Shown in pieces: positions 16,549-26,427 of a DNA stretch of 64,000 nt. The notes under the pieces are model-generated. The model saw nothing but the letters and a program-made list of their open reading frames with translations. It was not told where the DNA came from and ran no database searches. A program made the translations under genes and the position numbers. The stretch is from the NCBI RefSeq assembly GCF_017592825.1, contig NZ_JAGFMD010000011.1:47479-111478 (forward strand), read 5' to 3'. Within the stretch, counting starts at the first letter, position 1; each line of letters begins with the position of its first letter. The stretch is from Roseivirga sp. E12 (GTDB lineage Bacteria; Bacteroidota; Bacteroidia; Cytophagales; Cyclobacteriaceae).

Positions 16549-17295
16549 TTAATTACTTACAGTGCCTGCTACACCATAGAACCCATTGCCATTGATGTAT
16601 GGATCGGCATCTGTGATGTGATAATGATATATACCATTAGGGTATTCTGTGGTTACGTGGGCATGACCGTGATAGTCATCAAGGTCACTGTTGTTGACTC
16701 TAGTACCGTCCTCAACAGGTCCATAAACTGGGAAGCCATCGAGTAACCAACCCAATAATGCGTTGGATCCTAAAGTGGAGGTCAGGTAAGTTGGCTCTTG
16801 ATGATAATGATAAACACCAGTTTGTTGAGGGTGACCCAAGTATTGGTCAAATGAGTCAATTTCAGAAGTCAGAGGCTGGTTATTTGGCCCAGCATATTGA
16901 TTAAAGAAAACTACACCATTTAACGAAACACCCATTGCACCCAATGATGTTGCCTCTTTGTTAGCTGCCTCGGAAGGATTGATCGGAATTCTGAAAGTGA
17001 TGGTCTGACTAGAAATTCTATTTGGGTTTAAGTTGAAATTGGCATTATTACCATTGTAAGCTTCGTGTAAGGGATTTCCAGTATCGAAATATGGGCTTGG
17101 ATGATCAGGAACATCATCAGTTACAATAACAATAAAATCCCCATCTACAGAAACACTAACATTATCACTGAACCTCTGGAAGAGCTCAGGCACTTCAGTG
17201 GTAATGTCATCATCATTATCGTCTACAGTGGTATCATCGTTTCCGCATGAAAAGATTAAAAATGGTAGGGCAAAAAAGAGGACTTTATTCTTCAT
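16549..17295 (-). CDS. YHYH-domain lipoprotein
   Basis: A 248-residue lipoprotein: signal LIFSC with the acidic run GNDDTTVDDNDDD after the cysteine, a pattern linked in Bacteroidota to export to the outer-membrane surface. The body is a YHYH domain, with GVYHYHQEPTYL near residue 157, then FPVYGPVEDG, the histidine cluster DDYHGHAHV and GIYHYHITDADPY near 222. The clustered histidines look like a metal site, but the family has no established reaction known to me. It is first in a three-gene operon with the MORN-like and SCO genes. Confidence 0.9.
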   Translation of the reverse strand: MKNKVLFFALPFLIFSCGNDDTTVDDNDDDITTEVPELFQRFSDNVSVSVDGDFIVIVTDDVPDHPSPYFDTGNPLHEAYNGNNANFNLNPNRISSQTITFRIPINPSEAANKEATSLGAMGVSLNGVVFFNQYAGPNNQPLTSEIDSFDQYLGHPQQTGVYHYHQEPTYLTSTLGSNALLGWLLDGFPVYGPVEDGTRVNNSDLDDYHGHAHVTTEYPNGIYHYHITDADPYINGNGFYGVAGTVSN

Positions 17296-17357
17296 GACTA
17301 ATTAGTTTGCCTTATTAGATGTGAACAGTCAGAATAACTTGCGCCTCGAGAATAAAA

Positions 17358-18596
17358 TTATTTCCCTAATACTTTTCTCACTAATGGACCAATGGTCAAG
17401 CCTTGGCAAATAATTGAGAACACGACAATAACGTAGGTGACCGTTAGGAAAAGTTCTCTCTCCATTTCAGGTTGAAGGGATAGTGCTAGGGCAATGCTGA
17501 TTCCTCCGCGGATCCCTCCCCAAGTCATAATAAGATCCGTTTTCGGGATAAAATCCAGTTTTTTCCGAAAGATGAAAATAGGGCCGGCCAAGGCAATGTA
17601 TCTAGCTAATAGAGTCACTGGGATAGCCAAAAGCCCGAGCATTATATACTCTCCGTTAATGGTAATAATCAGAAGTTCAAACCCAATTAGAACAAAGAGG
17701 ATGGCGTTCAGGAGTACGTCTAGGAGCTCCCAAAATTTGTCCACATAAGCGTGTGTTGTTTTTGACCATGCGATCTGTGGTGATTTATTGCCAATGAATA
17801 TACCAGCTACCACCACGGCTAAAGGGCCAGAGAAGTGAATAGAATGAGCGATAGCATAGATACCCATTACCAATGCGAGAGTGATCATTACCTCAGTTTC
17901 ATAATGATCAATGGACTTCATCAACTGAAATCCAATCCACCCCATAGCTAAACCGAGTGCAATGCCTCCAAACACTTCTTCAAAGAACAGAAAGCCAACT
18001 TCCTCTGCTTCTACGGAGGCGATACCTTTCTCAGCTATAGCCAAAATCACTAGGAATATTACTACGCCAACACCATCATTGAAAAGCGACTCGCCAACAA
18101 TTTTTATCTCTAGTTTCTTTGGTGCTTTGGCGTCTTTTAAAATTCCTAGGACTGCAATCGGGTCGGTAGGGGAAATTAACGCTCCAAAGAGTAAACAATA
18201 GATAAATTGTATCTCGTGACCTATGGCCTGAGCAATGAAGTAGAAAATACCACCTACAATAAAGGTAGACATGAGCACACCTATTGTAGCAAACATCATG
18301 ATAGGAGCCTTCTGCTTGGCAAGTTCATCTAGTTTAGTATGCAGGGCACCAGCAAAAAGGAGAAAACTAAGCATCACCTCTAAGAGCACCGTTTTAAAGT
18401 CTATGGATTCAATCAATAGCTTTGCTTCTTCTAATATCCAGTGTTCGAAGTAACCGAGCACTATTATCACTAGCGTAAAGCATATAGCAATGATCATCAG
18501 TCCAATGGTAAATGGGAGCTTCAAGAACCGTGTATTGATGTAGGCAAATAGTGCTGAGAGCACTATTAGAATGGTTATTATGGTAAAGATGTCCAT
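17358..18596 (-). CDS. CPA1-family Na+(K+)/H+ antiporter
   Basis: A 412-residue polytopic protein with about 12 membrane helices of the NhaP/CPA1 type. The ion-binding region of the sixth helix is recognisable as [14 protein letters not shown] (ND pair near residues 169-170). The earlier [20 protein letters not shown] is the conserved TDP segment, and the conserved late helix [17 protein letters not shown] is present. It lacks a long cytoplasmic C-terminal domain. It is a single gene on the reverse strand. Sodium extrusion would suit a marine lifestyle with a sodium-pumping Nqr further along. The ion specificity cannot be read from sequence. Confidence 0.93.
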   Translation of the reverse strand: MDIFTIITILIVLSALFAYINTRFLKLPFTIGLMIIAICFTLVIIVLGYFEHWILEEAKLLIESIDFKTVLLEVMLSFLLFAGALHTKLDELAKQKAPIMMFATIGVLMSTFIVGGIFYFIAQAIGHEIQFIYCLLFGALISPTDPIAVLGILKDAKAPKKLEIKIVGESLFNDGVGVVIFLVILAIAEKGIASVEAEEVGFLFFEEVFGGIALGLAMGWIGFQLMKSIDHYETEVMITLALVMGIYAIAHSIHFSGPLAVVVAGIFIGNKSPQIAWSKTTHAYVDKFWELLDVLLNAILFVLIGFELLIITINGEYIMLGLLAIPVTLLARYIALAGPIFIFRKKLDFIPKTDLIMTWGGIRGGISIALALSLQPEMERELFLTVTYVIVVFSIICQGLTIGPLVRKVLGK

Positions 18597-18659
18597 TGCT
18601 TAGATTAAGAATTTTATGTATCGAAAATATCTACTCAAAGTGATAAGTGAAAGTCAGTG

Positions 18660-20012
18660 TTAATATTTGAAGATAAGATAGAAAGTTGAGCCTTCACCTA
18701 GGCTTGATCTTACACTTAAGTCCCCTTTATGTTTTTTCATTATCTGCTTGGAAAGGCTTAGCCCAATACCAGAACCTTGCTCTTTAGTGGAGTAAAAGGG
18801 GATGAATATTTGCTCCATCTTTGCGGTATCAATACCCATGCCGTTGTCTTTAACCTCAATAACCTTATGGTTTTGGTCAGAATAAGCATTTATCTGGATT
18901 ACCCCTTGCTCGTTCCCTTCTAGCGCGTGCCGTGCATTGGTAATTAGATTGATTAAGACTTGTTCGATTAGTTTTCTATCCATTGCTATGGATAAATACT
19001 CTGGTGCGTTTACTTTGAGTTGGATGCTTTCTTTTTGGGCATCAGCTTTAAGTAGCATCTCCATTTCATCGAGCATACCTTTTACCTTAACCTCCTCAAG
19101 TTCCAACGCTTTGATACGCGTAAGTCTTCGGTAGTCATCAACAAAATGTAATAGTCCTTCACTTCTCTTTTGAATCGTCTTCATGGAAAAGCGAAGATCT
19201 TCCAAGGTCTCTTCAGATAATTCTTCCAGCAATAATGGTTTCCCATTCTCTTCCAAAAGCATCAACATGGTTTCTGTCAGAGAAGTAACGGGTGTAACAG
19301 AATTCATAATTTCATGGGTCAAGATTCTGATCAACTTGTGCCATGCCTCAATTTCCTTTTGTTCAATTTCTGACTTGATGTCCTGAAAGGTGATAATTGT
19401 ATAGCGATAGTTTAGAATTTTTAGCCTGTTGACTTGGGTTGAAATCTGGAGTTTTTCCCCTTTTATGTTTAGCTCAAGAAGCCGCTTGTCGCGGTCTTCC
19501 ATATCCGTGATCTCTTGTGTGAAGTGAGGAAGAAGCTGTTGTAACTGTTTCCAATAGTTTGGTGTACTGGTTTTTAATAAACTCTGTGCTTCTGAGTTCA
19601 TCAGTTCGATGGAATAGTCTTCTTTAATGGCCAATACGCCAACCTTAAGGTTATCTACAATTACTTGTAGAAATTTGAATTGAGCTTCTTTTTCTACACT
19701 TACTTTTTTGAACGCCTCTATGATTTCGACAAACGCCTCCTGAAGTTCCTTGAATGACTTGCCTTTCTTACTTCCCTTAAATGATATAGAAAAGTCAGAA
19801 TAACGAATAGCAAGAAGTAGCTTGGCTAACTCGCGATTGGTGTGAGTTACAAAGCGTATCAGTTCTGAAACTTGTAGAATGATTACTCCAAGCAATATTA
19901 TCTGATTGAAGAATAACTCTGTTCTGGCGAAAATGAATGCTAATGCTGTCAAGGTAAGCATCAGTAATACTATTCTTAAAATAACGAGAAAGGCGAAACG
20001 CTTAGATACCAT
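18660..20012 (-). CDS. NtrY-like sensor histidine kinase
   Basis: A 450-residue kinase with two N-terminal membrane helices (about 7-25 and 31-50) and almost no periplasmic loop, so it should sense a membrane or cytoplasmic signal. A PAS-like segment (about 110-215) precedes the HisKA domain with His near 233 (LTHEIMNSVTPVTSL), an NtrY-type H box. The ATPase domain has NLITNARHALEG, DNGMGIDTAKM, FIPFYSTK and GSGIGLSLSKQI. It follows the sigma-54 response regulator by 14 bases and is surely its partner. Position beside the permease array indicates it controls those transporters; no sensory ligand is evident. Confidence 0.93.
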   Translation of the reverse strand: MVSKRFAFLVILRIVLLMLTLTALAFIFARTELFFNQIILLGVIILQVSELIRFVTHTNRELAKLLLAIRYSDFSISFKGSKKGKSFKELQEAFVEIIEAFKKVSVEKEAQFKFLQVIVDNLKVGVLAIKEDYSIELMNSEAQSLLKTSTPNYWKQLQQLLPHFTQEITDMEDRDKRLLELNIKGEKLQISTQVNRLKILNYRYTIITFQDIKSEIEQKEIEAWHKLIRILTHEIMNSVTPVTSLTETMLMLLEENGKPLLLEELSEETLEDLRFSMKTIQKRSEGLLHFVDDYRRLTRIKALELEEVKVKGMLDEMEMLLKADAQKESIQLKVNAPEYLSIAMDRKLIEQVLINLITNARHALEGNEQGVIQINAYSDQNHKVIEVKDNGMGIDTAKMEQIFIPFYSTKEQGSGIGLSLSKQIMKKHKGDLSVRSSLGEGSTFYLIFKY

Positions 20013-20026
20013 GTTCTGTTCGTCTT

Positions 20027-21400
20027 TTAAAGTCCATATTTCTGAAGCCTTCTATAAAGGGCTAAGCGATCTAAACCTAACTCTTTTGCAGCCCGAGTGA
20101 CATTGCCATTATTCTTGTCTAAGGCCTTTAGAATTAGTCTTTTCTCCATCTCACTCAAATTGAGAGTGTCACTATCCTGGTTAGGTGTTGTGGAGGTAGT
20201 TTGTAGGAGGAAGTCATTAGTCGATAATTTGTTCTCATCGGAAAGTATAATGGCTCTTTCTATAGCATGCTGAAGTTCACGAATGTTACCTGGCCAATTA
20301 TAGCGCTTGAGCTTGTTGAGAGTGGCAGCATCTATGCGCATGTTTGGTTTCTTATACTTCTTGCCGTATACATCCATGAAGTGTTTAACTAATAGCTCCA
20401 TATCATCTTTTCTCTCAGTAAGAGATGGCATTCTCAACTCAACGGTGTTGATACGATATAGCAAATCCTGCCTGAAAGTACCTTCCTTGACCATATCGTA
20501 CAATGGCATATTGGTGGCACAAACTAGTCGAATGTCAATCGACATTTCTTTGTTAGAACCAACACGTTTTACTTTTCGCTGTTGTAGGACTGTCAAGAGC
20601 TTGGCCTGTAATGGAAGAGAGAGGTTGCCGATTTCATCTAGAAAGAGTGTTCCGTCAGAGGCAAGCTCAAAACGGCCAGATTTATCTTCTTTAGCATCTG
20701 TAAAAGCACCTTTGACATGGCCGAACAACTCACTTTCGAAGAGTGTCTCGCTTACCGAACCCAAGTCTACACTAATAAAGACCTTATCCGACCGCAGGGA
20801 TTGTCTATGCAAGGCCCTAGCCGCCAGTTCTTTTCCGGTTCCGTTTTCTCCCAGTATCAACACATTTGCGTCAGTAGGACCTACCTTGTCAATCAGAGAG
20901 AATACTCGTTGCATAGGTTCACACTCGCCTAGGAAGTTCTCGAATTTCTGATCTATGTCATTAGATATTGTTTTCTGAGTATTTCTCAACTTGTCTACCT
21001 CCAGCTTACTTTTTCTTAACTGTAAGGCGGATGTGATGGTCCCAAATAACTTTTCGTTTTTCCATGGCTTGGTGATGAAGTCAGTAGCGCCAGCTTTAAT
21101 CGCTTTTACAGCCAAGTCAAATTCACCATATGCTGTGATAAGAATGACGATGGCATTTGGGTCGATGTTCAGAATTTTGTTGAGCCAATTGAGTCCATCA
21201 GAGCCATCATTTTCTCCCTTACGAAAGTTCATGTCGAGCAAGACTAAATCAAACGACTCTCGTTCGAAGTGAAGCGGAATGTTAGTAGGATCATTTTCTA
21301 TTTGAACCAGTGTGAACTGCTGTTTCAAATACATTCTGGCGGTATTGAGTATATCGATATCATCATCGACAACTAGTATTTTGGCTTCTGTTTTGGGCAT
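20027..21400 (-). CDS. NtrC-family sigma-54-dependent response regulator
   Basis: A 457-residue enhancer-binding protein. Receiver (1-120) with acceptor Asp in LVLLDMNFRKGE, AAA+ domain (about 150-380) with Walker A GENGTGKE near 183, the sigma-54-contact loop as GAFTDA near 231 (canonical GAFTGA with one change) and LFLDEIGNLSL as Walker B. A Fis-type HTH ends the protein (NGNVTRAAKELGLDRLALYR). First gene of an operon with the NtrY-like kinase. Its start lies 9 bases from the twin UAS at 21410-21449, so it may also bind its own 5' region. It is the obvious activator of the two permease blocks that carry matching sites. Confidence 0.95.
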   Translation of the reverse strand: MPKTEAKILVVDDDIDILNTARMYLKQQFTLVQIENDPTNIPLHFERESFDLVLLDMNFRKGENDGSDGLNWLNKILNIDPNAIVILITAYGEFDLAVKAIKAGATDFITKPWKNEKLFGTITSALQLRKSKLEVDKLRNTQKTISNDIDQKFENFLGECEPMQRVFSLIDKVGPTDANVLILGENGTGKELAARALHRQSLRSDKVFISVDLGSVSETLFESELFGHVKGAFTDAKEDKSGRFELASDGTLFLDEIGNLSLPLQAKLLTVLQQRKVKRVGSNKEMSIDIRLVCATNMPLYDMVKEGTFRQDLLYRINTVELRMPSLTERKDDMELLVKHFMDVYGKKYKKPNMRIDAATLNKLKRYNWPGNIRELQHAIERAIILSDENKLSTNDFLLQTTSTTPNQDSDTLNLSEMEKRLILKALDKNNGNVTRAAKELGLDRLALYRRLQKYGL

Positions 21401-21409
21401 CTTAAAACT

Positions 21410-21449
21410 GTATCAAAAACAAACACTTAAATGTATTGAAAACAAACGA
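21410..21449 (+). promoter_or_regulatory. Twin upstream activator sites for permease block A
   Basis: Two related 17-base sites, GTATCAAAAACAAACAC (21410-21426) and GTATTGAAAACAAACGA (21433-21449), start 23 bases apart, about two helical turns. The first, with flanks (21409-21428), is identical over 20 bases to 31225-31244 before the second block. I infer they bind the adjacent NtrC-like regulator. Confidence 0.65.
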
Positions 21450-21510
21450 ATATATTACTTAGTGTTTTATGATTATATCATAAGTATTTGTAATACAGTG
21501 TGTTATGTGT

Positions 21511-21527
21511 TTGGCATAAGATTAGTA
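21511..21527 (+). promoter_or_regulatory. Sigma-54-like promoter of permease block A
   Basis: TTGGCATAAGATTAGTA has the -24 TTGGCA and a G at the invariant -12 position, though the -12 box (TAGT) is a poor match to TTGC. It lies 101 bases from the start of the first activator site and 42 bases before the ATG. A perfect inverted repeat TTATGAT-tat-ATCATAA (21467-21483) lies between. Confidence 0.45.
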
Positions 21528-21552
21528 TAGCAATTGTAAAAAGAAGCTCGCT

Positions 21553-23988
21553 ATGTTCAAGAATTATATCAAAACAGCAGTTAGAAACCTTTCCAGAAAC
21601 CGGGTCTTTGCAACGATCAATATTCTGGGTTTGGTTTTGGGGATTTCCGGAGCGATTATCATCTATCGAATCACTCAATTTGAACATAGCTTTGAAAGCC
21701 ATCATCAAAGTGCAGATCAGGTTTACCGAATTAACCTAGTTCAGAATAATGATGGGGATGAACAAAAGTCGGCTTCTGTAATGCATCCATTAGGACCAGC
21801 AATTCAGTTGGATTACCCAGATTGGGCGGTATCACGAATTCACTGGTATTGGAATGGTGTTTTCAAATACGACAATGATCAAGGGGTTCAAAAGAAAATA
21901 AAACAAGACGATAACATGGCCTTCGTGGAGTCCGATTTCTTCGAAATATTTGATTTTGAAATTATCGCTGGCAATCCCAATAACCTATTAGGAGAGCCTA
22001 ATACTATGGCACTGTCGGTTAAGGGCGCTGAGAAATTATTTGGGCTCAATGGCTCGAACTATCAGTCAATCATTGGCAAGAGAGTGGTTTTTGAAAATCA
22101 ACTTGACTTGGTGATTTCAGCTGTCTATAGCGATCCACCAAAGAATACCGATTATGGAATTGACTATTTAATGTTCTATGAGGGTGCTAAAATCTATCCA
22201 TACTCAAGTGGATTGATTTCTTGGGGCACTAGAAATGGCGCGACAAGGACTTTCATAAAGATACCTGCCAGTCAAGACCTCACACAAGCCGAAGTTTCTC
22301 TTAAAAACTCTTCTATTAAGTATTTGAAGAACCTTGGCATAGACGCTGAAGAAGCTGGAGTATACTTTGGTTTACAGCCGCTGAAGTCCATCCACCTGGA
22401 TCCCGAACTGGGTGCGGGGGGCTATGTGGATCAAAGCACATTAGATAGCATGCGGATCATTGGCTTTATTCTAATAATTATAGCTGCTATCAATTTTATA
22501 AACTTGGCAACAGCTCAATCAGTGAAGCGGGCCAAAGAGGTTGGTATTAGAAAAGTACTTGGTAGTAGAAAGGGGCAGATTGTGTCTCAGTTTTTAGGTG
22601 AAGTGGCCATTATTACCATGATCGCAATATTGCTATCTCTGGCGTTGAGCGAAGCTGCTTTGATGAGGTTGGAGCCAATATTGGGTTATAGTTTAGGCTT
22701 GAATTTGTTTTCAGAGCCTTCGACCATCATTTTTCTTATTGTCTTGCTGGTTACTGTAACCTTCCTGTCAGGGTTTTATCCTTCGGTTGTACTCTCCAAT
22801 TACAGTCCTGTGCATGCTATTAAGAACAGTAGTTTAACGACTAAATCAAGCGGCAGGAGTTTTTCGATAAGAAGGGGTTTGGTTGTATTCCAGTTCCTAA
22901 TTTCTCAGACATTGATCATTGGAACATTAGTTGTTCTTTTTCAAATGGATTTTATGAGGAATCAGCCTTTAGGATTCAAATCAGAAGGTGTACTCACTTT
23001 TCCTGTACCTGAACGTACCGAAGAGAATATGGATGTTCTAAAATCTAGATTAACCTCCATTGCAGGGGTGGATGATATCAGTTTCTTCATCGCTACACCT
23101 GGGGCCTCAAATACAAACAATATAGATACCATTGAAGATCCAAGGGGAGGTGATAATGACGGTATTCGAAGCAATCGAAAGAATGTAGATCATAATTATG
23201 GTGACCTATTTAACTTAGAATTGGCCGCTGGAAACTTCTTTGGTAAAGATGCACCTGACGACCATAGTGTAATCAATGAAAAACTTGCATTGACTTTGGG
23301 CTTCGAAAATGCACAAGCGGCAATAGGTCAAAGATATAAGACTACTTACGATCGTTCATTTTATATCGCAGGAGTGGTTAAAGATTTTCATAACAACTCA
23401 TTTCACTCAGGTATCGATCCTGTTTTTATGATGAAGGGCGCCTCTCAGTATTTCGAAGGTGGTATTTCACTCACGGGTGTGGGTAACTATCAAACGATTG
23501 TCGACCAGGTAGAAGCAGTTTGGAGCGAAGTATTTTCTGGAGACGTTTTTACATATGATTTTATTGAAGATCGAATTAGTGGTCAATACGATAGTGAGCA
23601 GAAGATAGTCAGCCTTTTCCAGGTGTTTGCTGGTATGGCGATTTTCATATGCTGTCTTGGACTTTATGGACTTGTGTCCTTTATGGCCAATCAGAAGGTT
23701 AAGGAAATTGGCGTACGCAAGATACTAGGGGCAAGCATCAATAGCATTTTGGGTATCTTCTCTAGAGAAGTCCTTAAGCTAGTAGGGATAGCCTTTTTGC
23801 TTGCCTGTCCATTAGCTTACTTCATTATGAATGGCTGGTTAGACGGCTATGTTTACCATATTAAATTGGGAGCAGGGGTGTTTGTCCTTGGCGTTATGGC
23901 GACTCTAATCATCGGTAGTTTTACTATTGGGCTTAAAGTGTTCAGATCAGCTAGTTCCAATCCAATTAACTCATTAAGAGACGAATAA
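21553..23988 (+). CDS. MacB/FtsX-type ABC transporter permease, copy 1
   Basis: First of eight paralogues. 811 residues with the layout shared by all: one N-terminal helix (about 18-40, INILGLVLGISGAIIIYRI), a large MacB-type periplasmic domain, a three-helix FtsX core beginning near residue 300, a fifth helix near 445-470, a second periplasmic domain, and a second FtsX core near 690-805. Each core carries the coupling-type motif, here KEVGIRKVLGS and KEIGVRKILGA. The product ends SNPINSLRDE. It contains no nucleotide-binding domain and must use a separate ATPase. First gene of block A behind the sigma-54-like promoter. Confidence 0.95.
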   Translation: MFKNYIKTAVRNLSRNRVFATINILGLVLGISGAIIIYRITQFEHSFESHHQSADQVYRINLVQNNDGDEQKSASVMHPLGPAIQLDYPDWAVSRIHWYWNGVFKYDNDQGVQKKIKQDDNMAFVESDFFEIFDFEIIAGNPNNLLGEPNTMALSVKGAEKLFGLNGSNYQSIIGKRVVFENQLDLVISAVYSDPPKNTDYGIDYLMFYEGAKIYPYSSGLISWGTRNGATRTFIKIPASQDLTQAEVSLKNSSIKYLKNLGIDAEEAGVYFGLQPLKSIHLDPELGAGGYVDQSTLDSMRIIGFILIIIAAINFINLATAQSVKRAKEVGIRKVLGSRKGQIVSQFLGEVAIITMIAILLSLALSEAALMRLEPILGYSLGLNLFSEPSTIIFLIVLLVTVTFLSGFYPSVVLSNYSPVHAIKNSSLTTKSSGRSFSIRRGLVVFQFLISQTLIIGTLVVLFQMDFMRNQPLGFKSEGVLTFPVPERTEENMDVLKSRLTSIAGVDDISFFIATPGASNTNNIDTIEDPRGGDNDGIRSNRKNVDHNYGDLFNLELAAGNFFGKDAPDDHSVINEKLALTLGFENAQAAIGQRYKTTYDRSFYIAGVVKDFHNNSFHSGIDPVFMMKGASQYFEGGISLTGVGNYQTIVDQVEAVWSEVFSGDVFTYDFIEDRISGQYDSEQKIVSLFQVFAGMAIFICCLGLYGLVSFMANQKVKEIGVRKILGASINSILGIFSREVLKLVGIAFLLACPLAYFIMNGWLDGYVYHIKLGAGVFVLGVMATLIIGSFTIGLKVFRSASSNPINSLRDE

Positions 23989-24002
23989 TTGACTAAAGAC
24001 AT

Positions 24003-26426
24003 ATGATTAAGAATTACTTCATAACGGCCATAAGGAACCTTGTCAGAAATAAGAGTTTCACTATCATCAATGTATTCGGTCTTGCGCTTGGAATCAGTGC
24101 TGCTTTGGTGCTTTTCAAGATTGTATTATTCGAAAAGAGCTTCGATCAGCATTACAGCAATTATGATAGACTCTACCGCTTTGTTAAGAAGGTAGAAAGC
24201 CCAAACCTTATTGAGTTTGAAGCGGGTATTCAAAATCCATTTGCCCAGGCCTTTAAGACAGATTATCCAGATTTAGGACTCCCAGTAAGGACTTTCTACA
24301 TAGGCGAAAACCAATTAAGTGTGGAGAATGCTAATGGTGATTGGACTCATTATGAGCAGAGAGACGGAATAGCATTTACTGACCCAGAGTTCTTCGAGCT
24401 ATTCGATTATGAATGGAAAATCGGAGACCCATCGACAGCTTTAAACAAACCAGGTTCGGCAGTAATCACTGTTTCATTAGCAGAAAAGCTGTTTGGGGTT
24501 ACTGATGGGGGATACGATCGAGTGGTTGGCAAGGAAGTAAAACTGAATAGCAAACTGGTAACTTTTATTACTGGCGTTGTTGAGGACACGAAGCAGAATT
24601 CATCTCTGCCATTCAAGATCATGGTAGAGTATGAATCAGTTGAAGCTATTTTTGATTTTTTCCAAAAGGAGTCTTGGACATCAACCTCTTCTAACGCTCA
24701 AGTTTATTTCTTAATCAATGAAAATGTTAAGCCAGAACAAGTAAATCAGGTACTGCCTGAAATGGTCGACAAATACATCCCTAAAACGGAAAATGCTTCG
24801 TCATTCAAACTTCAGGCCATGTCAGATATCCATTTTGACAGGACTTATAACACCTATGGCGATTTGGCCATATCGTCAGAAGCTAATGTATTTAGGATTG
24901 CAATTGCATTGTTCTTAATACTTACTGCCTGCATCAACTTTGTAAACTTATCAACCGCATTGGCCATTAAAAGGTCTAAGGAAGTAGGCATTCGAAAAGT
25001 ATTAGGTGGTCACAAAGGTCAGTTGATGTTTCAGTTTTTAGGTGAGACCTTCTTGATTACATTGCTCTCAGTGGTCCTATCAATGGGGATTGCCGAGCTG
25101 ATAATGACTAATCTAAATGACCTTATCGGCTACGAATTGTCCTTGGATTTAGCAAATGACATGGTGTTACTAGGTCTGGTTTTATCTGTAATTCTAGGAG
25201 TTACGCTTCTGGCTGGTCTCTATCCTTCATTGATTTTGTCAAAGTTAAAGCCTGTGTCTGTTTTAAGAGGAAAAGGTCAATCTGCATTATCTGGTAATAT
25301 AAATACCAGAAGAGGCCTTGTGATTTTCCAATTCTTTATTTCTCAAGTATTGGTGATTTGCACCTTGGTGGTCATCTCTCAAATGAAATACTTTGAGAGT
25401 CGAGATTTGGGTTTTAGGCAGTCATCAATTATCACCTTTCCATTGCCAAGTAATGAAGGAGAGAAGCTGAATACTATGCGCAATGAGATTTTCAAGTTTC
25501 CAGGTGTTGAAGAAGTGAGTTATGCATTCGCAAGCCCACTGAGTGAATCTAATATCGGTTCGAACTTCGCTTACGAGCCACTTCAAATGGATGCCACTTT
25601 CGATGTAGCTTTTAAGGTGATCGATGATAACTATATAGATCTCTATGGCATAGAGCTACTGGCTGGTAGGGACATCAGCAAGCTGGACACACTAACCGAG
25701 GCCCTTGTATCTACTGAGATATTAAAGCTTATGGAGATTGAAAACCCAGAGGATGCTATTGGACTGGATGTTCAAACTGGTTTTTCTGGAGACAAGAAGA
25801 TTGTTGGTGTATTCAAAGCCTTCCACAACAAGGATCTAAAGGAGAAAATTGATCCTATGATAATGGTACGTTTCCATGGTTATTTCTACGAAGGTGCTGT
25901 TCGATTTGAGGGATCAGATCAACAATTCAGTGAATTGATGGCTTCTGTAGAGCGAGCTTGGTCTGCTCAATACCCAGACATTCTATTCGATTATAATGTG
26001 CTTTCGGATGAGATATTGACCAACTACGAGGAGGAGGCAAATATGCTAACTCTGTTTCAGGTATTCTCGGGCATAGCCATTCTTATTGGCTGTTTGGGCT
26101 TATATGGTTTGGTATCCTTTATGGCAAATCAAAAGATGAAAGAGATTGGTATCAGGAAGGTACTTGGTGCTACAATACCTCAGATTTTAAAACTGTTTTC
26201 AAAAGAGCTACTCATCTTGATCGCGATCGCCTTTTTAGTGGCAACTCCAGTGAGTTATTACTTCATGAAGGATTGGTTGGCTGATTTTGAATACAGCATT
26301 AATATGAATGCGTGGGTCTTTGTTATAGCTATTGGATTCACAATGCTCATTGGCATGGTCACCACGGGAGTGAAGTCATTCAGTGCAGCAACATCCAATC
26401 CCGTAGACTCACTTAGAAGCGAGTAA
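24003..26426 (+). CDS. MacB/FtsX-type ABC transporter permease, copy 2
   Basis: 807 residues, second of block A, 14 bases after copy 1. First FtsX core from about 298 (ACINFVNLSTALAIKRSKEV, then GIRKVLGG) and second from about 684 (CLGLYGLVSFMANQKMKEIG). The second core is nearly identical to those of copies 1 and 5, marking one sub-group, while both periplasmic domains differ strongly. The product ends SNPVDSLRSE. The difference between conserved cores and divergent periplasmic parts suggests the copies vary in substrate or partner, not in ATPase coupling. Confidence 0.95.
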   Translation: MIKNYFITAIRNLVRNKSFTIINVFGLALGISAALVLFKIVLFEKSFDQHYSNYDRLYRFVKKVESPNLIEFEAGIQNPFAQAFKTDYPDLGLPVRTFYIGENQLSVENANGDWTHYEQRDGIAFTDPEFFELFDYEWKIGDPSTALNKPGSAVITVSLAEKLFGVTDGGYDRVVGKEVKLNSKLVTFITGVVEDTKQNSSLPFKIMVEYESVEAIFDFFQKESWTSTSSNAQVYFLINENVKPEQVNQVLPEMVDKYIPKTENASSFKLQAMSDIHFDRTYNTYGDLAISSEANVFRIAIALFLILTACINFVNLSTALAIKRSKEVGIRKVLGGHKGQLMFQFLGETFLITLLSVVLSMGIAELIMTNLNDLIGYELSLDLANDMVLLGLVLSVILGVTLLAGLYPSLILSKLKPVSVLRGKGQSALSGNINTRRGLVIFQFFISQVLVICTLVVISQMKYFESRDLGFRQSSIITFPLPSNEGEKLNTMRNEIFKFPGVEEVSYAFASPLSESNIGSNFAYEPLQMDATFDVAFKVIDDNYIDLYGIELLAGRDISKLDTLTEALVSTEILKLMEIENPEDAIGLDVQTGFSGDKKIVGVFKAFHNKDLKEKIDPMIMVRFHGYFYEGAVRFEGSDQQFSELMASVERAWSAQYPDILFDYNVLSDEILTNYEEEANMLTLFQVFSGIAILIGCLGLYGLVSFMANQKMKEIGIRKVLGATIPQILKLFSKELLILIAIAFLVATPVSYYFMKDWLADFEYSINMNAWVFVIAIGFTMLIGMVTTGVKSFSAATSNPVDSLRSE

Positions 26427-26427
26427 T

